The translations under genes and the position numbers were made by a program. A stretch of DNA of 64,000 bases from Pedobacter sp. Leaf41 (GTDB taxonomy: Bacteria > Bacteroidota > Bacteroidia > Sphingobacteriales > Sphingobacteriaceae): the NCBI RefSeq assembly GCF_001422545.1, contig NZ_LMLE01000007.1, forward strand, positions 372,001 through 436,000. Direction: 5' to 3'. This document shows, one piece after another, positions 54,449 through 63,447 of this stretch; the stretch's first letter is position 1, and every line of letters starts with the position of its first letter. The notes beneath the pieces were generated by a model. The model had not been told where the DNA came from and did no database searches. It saw only the letters and a program-made list of their open reading frames with translations.

Positions 54449-56209
54449 TTAACTTACTCGTTTTCCTTTGAGTAACATATCAAGCGCATCATTGAGCGTT
54501 CCAGCCTTTTGCACTTCGCCTTCGTTTACAAAATAAATTTCATCGGCGTTTTCGATCGTATTTAAGCGGTGCGCAATGATCACTAAGGTAGTCTCTTTTG
54601 ATAATTTTGCTAGAATGCTCCCCAGCAGTTGTTCGGTAATAGTATCAATATTCGCAGTGGCTTCGTCTAAAATCAACAATTCCGGGTTGCGTAAAACGGC
54701 CCTCATAAAGGCAATTAATTGTTTTTGTCCTAAACTAATACTATCAGCGCCAGAAGTAATTGGTGTATTTAATCCTTCATCAAAAATAGCCAGAAGGGCG
54801 TCTAGGTTTGCATCATGAATAAGTTTTTTCAGTTCATCATCACTCACGTGTTGGTATTGGCTGTTGCCATAAAGGATATTGTCTTTCACGGTTCCGGTGA
54901 ACAAAAACGGCTCCTGCAATATGAAACCTATTTTTTTTGTACGTTGTTCTGCACTAAATGATCGAATATCTTTGCCATTGAGTAGTACTGTTCCCTTTGT
55001 GGCATCATACAAGCGTGAAATCAATGAAGCAGTAGTCGTTTTCCCTCCTCCTGTGGGTCCGATTAAAGCATAAGTTTTGCCTTTCTCGAATTTCAAGTTG
55101 ATGTTATGCAAAATCTCTTTCGAATCATCGTAAGAGAAATGAACATTCTTAAATTCCAACAAAGCATCAGATGTAGTGGCTTTCGAATCTTCAATCTGCT
55201 CCAAATTTGTTTGTAAAAACAGGATTTGCGAAACTCTATCCCAACTTGCCATCGCTACCTGAAAACTAGTCCACAGTGCTGCTAATTGCCTTAAAGGGTT
55301 ATAAAAATTAGTGCAGTAAGAGAGGTAACTTACCAGCAAACCCAGAGAGAAATGACCAATAGAAATTAAATAAATACCAAATAGCAAAACAATTAATTGT
55401 GCCGAGCTAGAGAGTAATCCATAAACCGGAACAAAAATATTATTGGCTAATCCGGCTCCAATAGCTGTTTTATAGTTTTCTTTATTTGCCTCGTCAAAAC
55501 GTTTTCTAAAATAATCGCGACGGTTAAAAGCAATAATAACCTTGAAATTGTTTAAGCTTTCCTGAATTTCGGCACTTAAACCGCCAACACTTTTTAGATT
55601 TTTTGCATTTTTACTTTTTACCCATGGAGATAAAGCCATAGTAAAAATAACGATAAGAACTGCTGGCGAAAGAGCCGCAGCACCCAGTTCAAAATGAATG
55701 GACAAAAGGAAAATACCAGCACCAATCATGGTGATAATGCTGCTTACAAACTGCATTAACGATTGCGAGAAAAACTGATTAAGCTTGTCGGTATCGCTGT
55801 TCACCCTCGAAATTAAATCACCAGCTTTGTTCTCATTAAAAAACGAAACTGGTAATTCCTGGAGTTTATTAAAGATAGCATTACGAAGCGTAAATAGCAT
55901 CCTCTGCCCAATTCCACCCATTAATTTCGTCTGCGTATAGCCCGTAACCATGGCGATGAGGTACATTAACAATAAAATTCCACCAAAAACCAACACACCA
56001 TGAAACTGCTTTGTCCTGATGTACGCATCGATGGTATGTCCAACTAAAAGCGGTCCGAGCAGTAACAACCCCGAATTTACCAAAATGGCAATTAAAGCCA
56101 ACCAAAGATTTTTATGCTCGCCAGAAATGAATTGGAGCAATCTTTTAAGCGCCTGGTAGGTGGATTGCTTTTCCTGCTGTGATTGCAGCTGGTTAAGATT
56201 GTATTTCAT
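54449..56209 (-). CDS. ABC exporter half with catalytically normal Walker B
   Basis: 586 residues from the ATG at 56209, overlapping the preceding ABC gene by 17 bp. The N-terminal membrane domain (six helices, about 40-320) is followed by an ATPase with Walker A GPTGGGKTTT (about 385), signature SLGQ at about 492 (ISLGQKQL, not the usual LSGGQ), Walker B LLILDEATANID with E516, and switch His547 in VIIAHRLNT. It pairs with the next gene to form a heterodimeric exporter. The unusual signature fits a degenerate site shared with the partner. Confidence 0.9.
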   Translation of the reverse strand: MKYNLNQLQSQQEKQSTYQALKRLLQFISGEHKNLWLALIAILVNSGLLLLGPLLVGHTIDAYIRTKQFHGVLVFGGILLLMYLIAMVTGYTQTKLMGGIGQRMLFTLRNAIFNKLQELPVSFFNENKAGDLISRVNSDTDKLNQFFSQSLMQFVSSIITMIGAGIFLLSIHFELGAAALSPAVLIVIFTMALSPWVKSKNAKNLKSVGGLSAEIQESLNNFKVIIAFNRRDYFRKRFDEANKENYKTAIGAGLANNIFVPVYGLLSSSAQLIVLLFGIYLISIGHFSLGLLVSYLSYCTNFYNPLRQLAALWTSFQVAMASWDRVSQILFLQTNLEQIEDSKATTSDALLEFKNVHFSYDDSKEILHNINLKFEKGKTYALIGPTGGGKTTTASLISRLYDATKGTVLLNGKDIRSFSAEQRTKKIGFILQEPFLFTGTVKDNILYGNSQYQHVSDDELKKLIHDANLDALLAIFDEGLNTPITSGADSISLGQKQLIAFMRAVLRNPELLILDEATANIDTITEQLLGSILAKLSKETTLVIIAHRLNTIENADEIYFVNEGEVQKAGTLNDALDMLLKGKRVS

Positions 56210-57929
56210 AATTACTGGTGCTCTGTTGTGAATTATAAATTTGAACATATTCAGGACTGGTTTTTAGCAGTTCCTGATGGGTTCCTGACGCAATAATTTC
56301 GCCTTGCATCAGCAGAATAACTTGATCGTAATTTTCGACGGAGGCTATTTTCTGAGTAACGGATAACAAGGTTATACCGGGATAATTTTGTTGGATATTT
56401 TCTAAAATCCGTTTTTCGGTGTTGGTATCTACCCTTGCAGTAAAATCATCAAGCAATAAAATTTTCGGATTTACCGCCAATGCCCTTGCCAACATAATAC
56501 GCTGCTTTTGCCCACCAGAAAGGCTATTGCCGCGCTCGGAAACGATGGTATCTAACTTCTCTGGAAGACTTTCTATAAACTCTTTCAGTTCGGCAGTTTG
56601 AATTGCTTTCGCTAAAGATTCATCGGTTACGGTATCGCTGAAAGCAATATTTTCGCGAATACTCATATTAAACATAATACTATCTTGAAAGACAAAACCA
56701 ACCTGTTTATGGAAATTCTCCTGATCATATTGATTCAGCTCTTTGTTATCAAACAGTATTTCGCCAGAGTTTGGACTAATTAATCCTGTTAAAATGTAAA
56801 GCAATTGCGTTTTCCCTGCAGCCGTTGGTCCTATTATAGCCGTTCTAGAACCTGCATTGGCACTAAATGAAATCGCTTTCAGGATTGGTTTTTGTCCGAT
56901 GGTAAGAGAAATGTTTTTGGCTTCTACGTTACCAATAATCGGTGCTGTTAACAAACCCGGATGCTTAATTTCTGGCGCATTTAAAACACCCTCAATACGT
57001 TGATAAGATGCTGTTGCCTGAGCAATTACATTACTCATAAAACCAATTACTAAAATAGGAAAAATGATGAGCGCTAAATAACTGTTGAAAGCCGCAAATT
57101 CCCCCAAACTCATGCTATTGTTAATCACGAAGTGCCCACCCAGTACTAAAATAGTCAAGCCTGATAAGTTCGCAACAAAGACGATTATAGGAATTAAACC
57201 TGCAAATAAACGAAGAATGGACAAACCTAAATCTCTGGCTTTTGCATTGGCATCGAGAAATTTATTGTACTCAAGTTGCTGGGAATTAATTACCCGAATA
57301 AGTGCCGAGCCTAAAATACTTTCGCTAATGACCTTGTTTAGCCAATCGATTACCTCGCGACTTTTTATAAACAATACCCTCACCTTTTTTAGCACAAAAA
57401 AGAAAGCGCCGCCAATAATAGGTACAATCGCAATAACACAAAGGGCAAGCTTCCAATTTATCATCAGTAGTAAAATACTGGCTCCAACAATTAAAAATAT
57501 TGATGAGGCAAGCGAAACGATGGCCTGCGAAACAAACATCTTAATCGAATCGGCATCGGAAGTAAGGTTTGTAAGCAATTTTGAAGGATTTGCCTGAAGA
57601 ATATAAGCATGACTTTGACGCGAAATCTGGTCGGAAAGTTTAGTTCTCAGATCTCTTGCTACCTTCTCGGAGGCATAAGTTTGTACAATACTTTGCAAGT
57701 AAGTGAAGATAAAAACCAACACAATTGCCAGGGCAAATTGAAGTAATATCGAATTTAAATTAAACGTGTTGTTGGTGTAAGAATCAATTCCATGAGCGAT
57801 AATTTTCGGCAGCAATAAATTAATTCCATTACTTAATAATGCGAATAAGATCAGCAGAAAAATTAAGCCTTTATATGATGCAAGCAAACTAAAAACACTG
57901 GGTTTTTTAGCCTCTTTGGGTTTTGCCAT
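56193..57929 (-). CDS. ABC exporter half with degenerate Walker B and switch His
   Basis: 578 residues: six membrane helices (about 15-310), Walker A GPTAAGKTQLL (about 365), canonical signature LSGGQ at 470-474, but Walker B reads ILLLDDFTARVD with Asp495 in place of the catalytic Glu. The switch-loop His is replaced by Gln526 (SVTQKIASV). This is the classic pattern of the non-catalytic site in heterodimeric exporters, completed here by the partner's SLGQ signature. It is first in a two-gene operon. The substrate (drug, lipid or peptide) is unknown. Confidence 0.92.
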   Translation of the reverse strand: MAKPKEAKKPSVFSLLASYKGLIFLLILFALLSNGINLLLPKIIAHGIDSYTNNTFNLNSILLQFALAIVLVFIFTYLQSIVQTYASEKVARDLRTKLSDQISRQSHAYILQANPSKLLTNLTSDADSIKMFVSQAIVSLASSIFLIVGASILLLMINWKLALCVIAIVPIIGGAFFFVLKKVRVLFIKSREVIDWLNKVISESILGSALIRVINSQQLEYNKFLDANAKARDLGLSILRLFAGLIPIIVFVANLSGLTILVLGGHFVINNSMSLGEFAAFNSYLALIIFPILVIGFMSNVIAQATASYQRIEGVLNAPEIKHPGLLTAPIIGNVEAKNISLTIGQKPILKAISFSANAGSRTAIIGPTAAGKTQLLYILTGLISPNSGEILFDNKELNQYDQENFHKQVGFVFQDSIMFNMSIRENIAFSDTVTDESLAKAIQTAELKEFIESLPEKLDTIVSERGNSLSGGQKQRIMLARALAVNPKILLLDDFTARVDTNTEKRILENIQQNYPGITLLSVTQKIASVENYDQVILLMQGEIIASGTHQELLKTSPEYVQIYNSQQSTSNYEIQS

Positions 57930-58316
57930 GTTGGGATACGAACTTTTGTAAAATTCAAATTTAACCCAATTATCTGAATAGGTGTATGTTTAATTTAAAT
58001 TATTGAAGTTAATACCTGGTAACCCAATCTACCTTCATTCTAATAGATGCGGGAATCTTGGTAAGGCAGAACGGCATCGCGTTGTTCCATCCTTTGTTCC
58101 TAAACGGGATGGCAGCAGTATCCTTTTTGAGAGTTGACAACTTTAATAGCGCTGTAGAAAGAAAGTTGTTAACTCTTTTTACAAAAAGATTTAGCGAACA
58201 GCCCGGCTGCAAACCCGATGAAATACTTCAGCACCTTTCCAAATAATTTTAAAACATATACAAGCAAACATTGCTACCTTTACGGCACAACCATTGAAGA
58301 AAATGGTTTCCATATT
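57930..58316. other. intergenic region with hairpin repeat
   Basis: 387 bp between divergent genes. Two overlapping opposed frames (58009-58212 minus and 58058-58246 plus) have no protein-like features and I leave them out. The main feature is the hairpin repeat at 58130-58176. The 5' part resembles a conserved intergenic sequence, but I cannot prove it. Confidence 0.5.
58130..58176. repeat. hairpin repeat, copy A
   Basis: AGAGTTGACAACTTT (58130-58144) and AAAGTTGTTAACTCT (58162-58176) form a 15-bp stem with one mismatch around a 17-base loop. The reverse complement closely matches 61597-61642, including part of the loop. Confidence 0.75.
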
Positions 58317-59162
58317 ATGATTGAAATAGGAAAATATAACGAATTAAGGGTTTTAAGCAAAACAGAAGCTGGTTTAAACTTAACAGACGGCGATAAATTG
58401 GTCATTCTGCCTTACCAATATGTACCAAAAGGCTTGGAAATTGGCGATAATGTAAACGTTTTTGTTTATATCCAAAAGGATGGCCGGCTGACGGGAACTA
58501 CCCAAAAAGCTTATGCCGAAGTAGGCGATTTTGCTTTTCTAAAAGTTGTTTCGGATGGAGAAGATGGCACTTATATCGATTTAGGAATTGATAAGGATGT
58601 TTATGTACCGACCAAAGAACAAAAACGGCCGATGCAAAAAGGCTATAAATATGTGGTTTATTTGTATCTGGATGAAAATAACGAACGCCTTTTGGCTTCT
58701 TCAAAATTATACGATTTTATTGAAGAGGAAGATTTCGATTTCGAAGAGGGCGATGAAGTGAGCTTGTTAATTACTGAAGAAACAGATTTGGGTTTCAACG
58801 CGATTATTAATAACACTTACATTGGCTTGCTGTACCATAATGAAGTTTTTGATAATATTCAGGTTGGAGAGCAGCGTAAAGGCTGGATCAAAAAGATCCG
58901 TGTAGAGGGCAAAATAGATTTGACTTTACAACCGAGCGGCTATGGTCATATTCTGGATTCGAAAGAAATGATTTTAGCCCAATTAAAGAAAAGTGGCGGT
59001 ATCATTGAACTGGGCGATAAGAGTTCTCCCGAAGAAATTTACCACCGTTTCCAGATTAGCAAAAGTGCTTTTAAGAAAACAATTGGTTCACTTTATAAAG
59101 AGCGTTTAATTGTACTTTCGGATGATTCGATTCGGTTACTCACTGATGATGATGCAGAATAA
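58317..59162 (+). CDS. CvfB-like S1 RNA-binding protein
   Basis: About 281 residues from the ATG at 58317 (MIEIGKYNELRVLSKTEAGL); the frame opens earlier, but this is the family's start. Three S1-like beta-barrels follow, e.g. LPYQYVPKGLEIGDNVNVFV, DEVSLLITEETDLGFNAII and GQ-type VGEQRKGWIKKIRVEGKIDL. A C-terminal winged-helix-like part carries EEIYHRFQISKSAFKKTIGSLYKERLI. CvfB binds RNA and affects virulence regulation in Staphylococcus. Its role here is unknown. Confidence 0.9.
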   Translation: MIEIGKYNELRVLSKTEAGLNLTDGDKLVILPYQYVPKGLEIGDNVNVFVYIQKDGRLTGTTQKAYAEVGDFAFLKVVSDGEDGTYIDLGIDKDVYVPTKEQKRPMQKGYKYVVYLYLDENNERLLASSKLYDFIEEEDFDFEEGDEVSLLITEETDLGFNAIINNTYIGLLYHNEVFDNIQVGEQRKGWIKKIRVEGKIDLTLQPSGYGHILDSKEMILAQLKKSGGIIELGDKSSPEEIYHRFQISKSAFKKTIGSLYKERLIVLSDDSIRLLTDDDAE

Positions 59163-59238
59163 GTAGACTTTTAGCCACAGATTTGCAGATTATATTTTCA
59201 TCATCAATTGAGATAATCTGCGAATCATGCGGCAAAAT

Positions 59239-59907
59239 TTAATTCAAATTAAACTTATCATTCTGGATTTTTACCATGTTCGAGGCGGAGATAATCGACA
59301 CAATCATAATTCCAATAAAAACGGCCAAAATACCTTGAAAGGTTGAATAAATTTTCGTTCCTGAAACAAAGATTTTAGAATCCCGAATCAGCTCGTCCCC
59401 CACTTTTGACTGAATTTTAATTAAGGCTGAAAGTTTTGTTAGCGTTTGAGCAGTAGCACTTTTCCCAATTGACTCGTAGATTTGTTTTCGTTCATTACCT
59501 GTAAGCGCAAGAATCTTACTTTCCAATTGCTCTTGAATATTTAGCGCAACTTTTAAATCTTTAAGAAAAGCTTTTTCTTGTTTTACCAGTAAGGTTAATT
59601 CGTATTTATTAATAACGGAATCGATTTTTTGATTGTGTTTTTTAATCTGTAACTGGTTATTTGAGGAATGACTTTCATTGTTCACCAAAGCATCCTGTAG
59701 AATGGTATTTTTATGATAAAGATTTTCTGCAACAAAGTATAAATCGGTCGCTGGCACCAATCTGTCGTTATACATTGAGATAAAAGATTCATTAATCTTA
59801 TTTACACTTTTGTCTTCCAAAAAACGAATGAGCAAAGTGCAGCACATAATGCAAAACAATAAGAAAGCTATCTTCAGTTTGTTTTTAAGGCTAAATGCGA
59901 ATTTCAT
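59239..59907 (-). CDS. four-helix (4HB_MCP-type) membrane sensor without output domain
   Basis: 222 residues: an N-terminal membrane helix (LKIAFLLFCIMCCTLLIRF), a periplasmic helical bundle of about 155 residues (FISMYNDRLVPATDLYFVAE, typical of 4HB_MCP domains) and a second membrane helix (FQGILAVFIGIMIVSIISAS) followed by only about 13 residues. No HAMP, methyl-accepting or kinase domain follows, so it may be a partner subunit or a regulator of another receptor. Confidence 0.75.
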   Translation of the reverse strand: MKFAFSLKNKLKIAFLLFCIMCCTLLIRFLEDKSVNKINESFISMYNDRLVPATDLYFVAENLYHKNTILQDALVNNESHSSNNQLQIKKHNQKIDSVINKYELTLLVKQEKAFLKDLKVALNIQEQLESKILALTGNERKQIYESIGKSATAQTLTKLSALIKIQSKVGDELIRDSKIFVSGTKIYSTFQGILAVFIGIMIVSIISASNMVKIQNDKFNLN

Positions 59908-60119
59908 AGTATAGATTTGGTTAGCGAGTCAAGGTAAGAATTAAAGCGTAATAACTGCAAAAGATATCATTTCTAACCATAAGAACAATTAATACAACAT
60001 GTTCTTAAATGTATCTTATGTCAATATTTTAATCTGCTATAAAGGCAATCTATCTTTTTTTATCTTGTCCATCCGTGGTTAATATTTTATTAGGGCAAGT
60101 AAATCTGTGCGATCATCTT

Positions 60120-61553
60120 CTAAAAATAATCTTCCTGTGCAGTTTTCGCAAAAAGCTGTGGGGCAAAATTAACCAGATACAACTCCTTTTTGGCCCTGGT
60201 AACTGCCGTATACAACCAACGCAGGAAATCCAAATCAATCATTTCTTCTGTCAAATAGCCCTGGTCGGCAAAAACAGCATCCCATTGGCCGCCTTGAGCT
60301 TTATGACAAGTAACCGCATAGGCAAACTTAATCTGCAAAGCATTATAAAACGGATCGGCCTTGATAGCCAGCATCCGCTCCCTTTTATTTGCTATATGTT
60401 CATAATCTTCATTCAAACCATCAAAAAGCTTTTTATTTTGCTCATAAGGTAGATTTGCCGATTCTAGATTCAAAGTGTCCAGCATTACTTTGCAACTTAT
60501 TTGCCCGGCAGCAGGGAAATCCATAAATTCCAACGTAGCATCGGCAAATCTAAAACCATAACGCTCTTCTTCTCCCCTTACTCTAATTACTTTGGCCATG
60601 TCGCCGTTGGCAATAAAAGCTGTTTCTTCGTTTTCAGGGAGCCAGAAATAATTGTTTCTAACTACCATAATCTGGTCACCACCAGTTAGTTCCTCTTCGC
60701 GATACAACAACCTGGCCCTGATTTGCTGATTGTAAACATTAGCAGATTTATTAGAGCGGCAAACCACCAGCGTATTTTCCATCCCAAATTTTCGGTAAGC
60801 ATATTCCAAGCCTTCAACCAACCGGGCGCCTGCCATGTTGTAGATATCTTTATAATTTTTTGTTAAAAATTTTGGCAAAGGATTTTCAGGATTTTTCGAA
60901 ATCTGGTTTCTCAACATGGTTGCATTGGCTAAAATGCCCGATTTTTTTTCCTGCCGAACCACTTCTTTCAATTCTACTGAAGTTACCGTCAATGCAAATT
61001 TATCTTTCAAATATTGCTCGTTTAAAGCAGGACTTTCCAAACTTCCAACAGGGGGCAATTGTGCCGTATCACCCACAAAAAGCAGGAAACAGTTTTTGGT
61101 ATTGTACACAAACTCGAGTAAATCTCTCAAAATTGAAGACCCGGTTTCATTGAATTCATCAGCGATCATTGAAGCCTCATCAATAATAAAAAGAGTATTC
61201 TCTGATAGATTTGGCGCCAATTGAAACTGCATTTCAGGTGATGCCGCTGAACGTTTTCTGTAAATTCTTTTATGCATGGTTAATGCTTTGCGATAAGAAT
61301 ACTGGCTCATTACTTTGGCTGCCCGCCCGGTTGGAGCCAATAATTCGCTCCTCAAATTAAACTTCGCCAATACTTTTACCAACGCGGCCACGGAGGTCGT
61401 TTTACCGGTTCCGGCATAACCTTTCAACACAAAACACCTGTACTCATCGTCTTCCTGCAGAAATTTCGACATCCGCTCGCAAAAAAGCAACTGTTCTTTG
61501 GTTGGCGTATGCGGGTAAGCTTGGGCAATGAGTTCACTTTTATCGAGATACAT
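60120..61553 (-). CDS. RecD-like superfamily 1 DNA helicase
   Basis: 477 residues with SF1 motifs: Walker A GYAGTGKTTSVAAL (about 43-56), motif II LFIIDEASMI, motif III VGDTAQLPPVG, and the C-terminal UvrD_C_2-type FAYAVTCHKAQGGQWDAVF and LYTAVTRAKKELYLV. The length and architecture match the short RecD2/Dda-like helicases in Bacteroidota. It probably works in DNA repair or replication. It is monocistronic, with 400 bp before it and 212 bp after it. Confidence 0.92.
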   Translation of the reverse strand: MYLDKSELIAQAYPHTPTKEQLLFCERMSKFLQEDDEYRCFVLKGYAGTGKTTSVAALVKVLAKFNLRSELLAPTGRAAKVMSQYSYRKALTMHKRIYRKRSAASPEMQFQLAPNLSENTLFIIDEASMIADEFNETGSSILRDLLEFVYNTKNCFLLFVGDTAQLPPVGSLESPALNEQYLKDKFALTVTSVELKEVVRQEKKSGILANATMLRNQISKNPENPLPKFLTKNYKDIYNMAGARLVEGLEYAYRKFGMENTLVVCRSNKSANVYNQQIRARLLYREEELTGGDQIMVVRNNYFWLPENEETAFIANGDMAKVIRVRGEEERYGFRFADATLEFMDFPAAGQISCKVMLDTLNLESANLPYEQNKKLFDGLNEDYEHIANKRERMLAIKADPFYNALQIKFAYAVTCHKAQGGQWDAVFADQGYLTEEMIDLDFLRWLYTAVTRAKKELYLVNFAPQLFAKTAQEDYF

Positions 61554-61596
61554 TGATGTTGTTTAATGGTTTTAACTGGGTAATTGTTTACATTTC

Positions 61597-61642
61597 GAGA
61601 GGGACAACTTTCTTTCGATAGCATTAAAAAGTTGTCAACTCT
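61597..61642. repeat. hairpin repeat, copy B
   Basis: GAGAGGGACAACTTT (61597-61611) and AAAGTTGTCAACTCT (61628-61642) pair over most of their length. The reverse complement of copy A (58130-58176) has the same GACAACTTTCTTTC-type core, loop bases ATAGC and ATTAAA, and the AGTTGTCAACTCT end. The loop differs by about two bases in length. Confidence 0.75.
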
Positions 61643-61716
61643 AATTTAAAAAATCATTCGACTTAGTGATTTGGAAAGCAATAATTTTGCTAATCGGTTG
61701 CTGCAGTCCGTCTTTT

Positions 61717-61733
61717 CCTGCCCGTCCGGCAGG
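61717..61733. repeat. short GC-rich palindrome
   Basis: CCTGCC-CGTCC-GGCAGG is a 6-bp perfect stem, of a kind common in Bacteroidota intergenic repeats. One copy is visible in this window. Confidence 0.5.
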
Positions 61734-61917
61734 AGGGTGCTGTATTTTTTGTGAATTTCATACTGAGCCTGTCGAAGTACGGAAACAAGAAAGATGCCAC
61801 TGCAATACGGTTTAGGTGGCAAATATAGAGGTATTTTCAATGTAAGTCCCGGCGAAATGCATAAAAGCCAAACCATTAACTTAAATAGGAAAATTGCCGG
61901 CTTGAACAAAATTGATT

Positions 61918-61946
61918 AAGATTGCTTCGTACCTTTCAATGACGAC
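61918..61946. repeat. dispersed palindromic repeat, diverged copy
   Basis: GATTGCTTCGTACCTTTCAA followed by TGACGAC: matches the 54404 and 41991 copies with three substitutions in the middle. It ends just before the DACNV stop codon. Confidence 0.7.
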
Positions 61947-61953
61947 TTTTCAC

Positions 61954-63093
61954 TTACAACAACAACGTTTCAATTCGATGCGCCATCACCATATTCTGCT
62001 GCTTACTCCAGCTAAAAATAGTAAAATGTCCATCCTGCGAGGCCACTAAACCAATCGCCTGGGGTTGATCATTAACAAACTGTGCGACCGAAAAATGCCG
62101 GGTTCCCCCTAATTGCCCTGGATACAAAATTGCATCTTCACCCCTAACAATCGGTTCTGAAAAAGCAATTTGTTCTACGGTGGGTTTACCCTTCGCCCGG
62201 CCAATCTTTGCGCCGAAAGCAATCAAATCGAAAGCTTCATTTATTATGGTAGCACCATCAACTGCGGTTAATCCAGCTAAATGTTCCACTTCGCGACGCA
62301 AGGCGCCTTGAGAAAAAATTTCCGTTTGATTTCCACTTTGTTTAGCCAGATTCGATAGACCACAAAATGGTGGTTCTATCAGATATTGTATAGGATGAAT
62401 AATCGAGTCCTGCCACTTGGTATCGTTCTTCGGTACAATTAAGAGAGCGCCGCCCCTTCCGTGGCTCCGCATCGAAACCGAAAATTGGATCAAAATATTA
62501 ATCGGATCGTTCCAGCTCGCCAATACCGTTAAATCCAATAATGCTTTCAAAATTGGTGGGCAATCCCGGTTTGAGCAGGAAGTATCGTCTACAATTCTAA
62601 TCTGCTCGCCTTTCAAAACAGCAACATTGGTGTACTTGCCTATTCCGTAAATTCTGCGGTGCTTAATCACAATAAGTCCGGGCTCCGAAACATCAACAAC
62701 GAAACAGAAATTGGGAATATTTAAAGTTGTTCCCCAAATATAGAGTTCGCCTTCCTCCTCCCATACTCCGAGGTGAATACCCGAACGTTCTACACCAGGC
62801 GCAACTTTAGTTATTGTATTCGCGTTAAGTGGTAGCGGCTTAGCAAATTTTAAAGGTTTGGAGGTTTGTGATGGTGGTAGAAAAGCAATAGAAATACGTG
62901 GCGAATGTCCTTCTTCTTTTCTTAAGCTACTCCAAAAAGCGACATCAATCAATGCCTCGATAATTTTTCGATTAGGCTGGGTGGCCAGATCAAGTTCACC
63001 TTGGGCAGCTGCATTTGCATGCAGTTTAATAAAATGTTGCTCAATTTTAGCAGAAACAGTATTGGCAGCTTTATAAGTAGGCTTGTAACTCAT
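61954..63093 (-). CDS. DisA_N-like putative sensor protein (DACNV type), second copy
   Basis: 379 residues. The DAC-like half has RGGALLIVP near residue 222, the DGA motif intact in VDGATIINEA (278-287), then GTRHFS at 330-335 where the RHR third base-contact residue is Phe, and VASQDGHFTIF (350-360). The other DACNV protein of this window has the opposite losses (DGV with intact RHR). The N-terminal region shows QPNRKIIEALIDVAFWSSLRKEEG, comparable to LPELAVLETLFDCLFYSSMCKEES of the first copy. It is likely a nucleotide sensor rather than an active cyclase. It is encoded alone. Confidence 0.72.
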   Translation of the reverse strand: MSYKPTYKAANTVSAKIEQHFIKLHANAAAQGELDLATQPNRKIIEALIDVAFWSSLRKEEGHSPRISIAFLPPSQTSKPLKFAKPLPLNANTITKVAPGVERSGIHLGVWEEEGELYIWGTTLNIPNFCFVVDVSEPGLIVIKHRRIYGIGKYTNVAVLKGEQIRIVDDTSCSNRDCPPILKALLDLTVLASWNDPINILIQFSVSMRSHGRGGALLIVPKNDTKWQDSIIHPIQYLIEPPFCGLSNLAKQSGNQTEIFSQGALRREVEHLAGLTAVDGATIINEAFDLIAFGAKIGRAKGKPTVEQIAFSEPIVRGEDAILYPGQLGGTRHFSVAQFVNDQPQAIGLVASQDGHFTIFSWSKQQNMVMAHRIETLLL

Positions 63094-63172
63094 GTTCCGA
63101 ATTTAGGTTGAATATTTCAGATTCTAAATAAGCGAAAGGTTTGATTTTGGTAAAAAGATTTACGAGGACTTT

Positions 63173-63447
63173 TACCGCAAAGAGTGCAAAGATTTTGTTA
63201 ACCACAAAAGCCGCAAAGAACACAAAGTTGTGTGCAGAATATGAGATGAAAATTTTGAGTAAAGTATTTGCAGCAGAATCACTGACGCCACATAAAGGAA
63301 AACCTAAATTAAATTTTCGCGTAAATCTGTATTTTCGCGGCAGACGAAGCATTATGTCATTTCGAAATAATTTTAGGAATAACACGACCGCCTAAAAACC
63401 CAGCAACTTTGCGCCCTTTGCGAAAAACTTAGCGAGCTTTGCGGTTA
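63173..63447. repeat. inverted CTTTGCG-type repeats flanking an intergenic stretch
   Basis: TACCGCAAAGAGTGCAAAG (63173-63191) and CTTTGCGCCCTTTGCGAAAA to CTTTGCGGTTAA (63407-63447) are inverted relative to each other, a pattern common in Bacteroidota intergenic DNA. The 382-bp gap they occupy (63094-63475) has no credible gene. Two opposed frames, at 63141-63395 and 63071-63385, lack protein-like features. Confidence 0.5.

Larger units (their letters stand above)
61554..61953. other. intergenic region with three repeat types
   Basis: 400 bp upstream of the helicase gene and downstream of the second DACNV gene. It contains the hairpin repeat copy B, a CCTGCC/GGCAGG palindrome at 61717-61733 and another copy of the GATTGCTTCG repeat. 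No real gene is visible. Confidence 0.5.

Noticed and set aside
57085..57597. 170-residue frame antisense to the ABC exporter gene
   Set aside because: Mirror frame of a hydrophobic membrane domain. No independent start or motif supports it.
58009..58246. Two overlapping frames on opposite strands (58009-58212 minus and 58058-58246 plus)
   Set aside because: Neither has a signal, known motif or neighbour-like codon use. They cover an intergenic stretch with a hairpin repeat.
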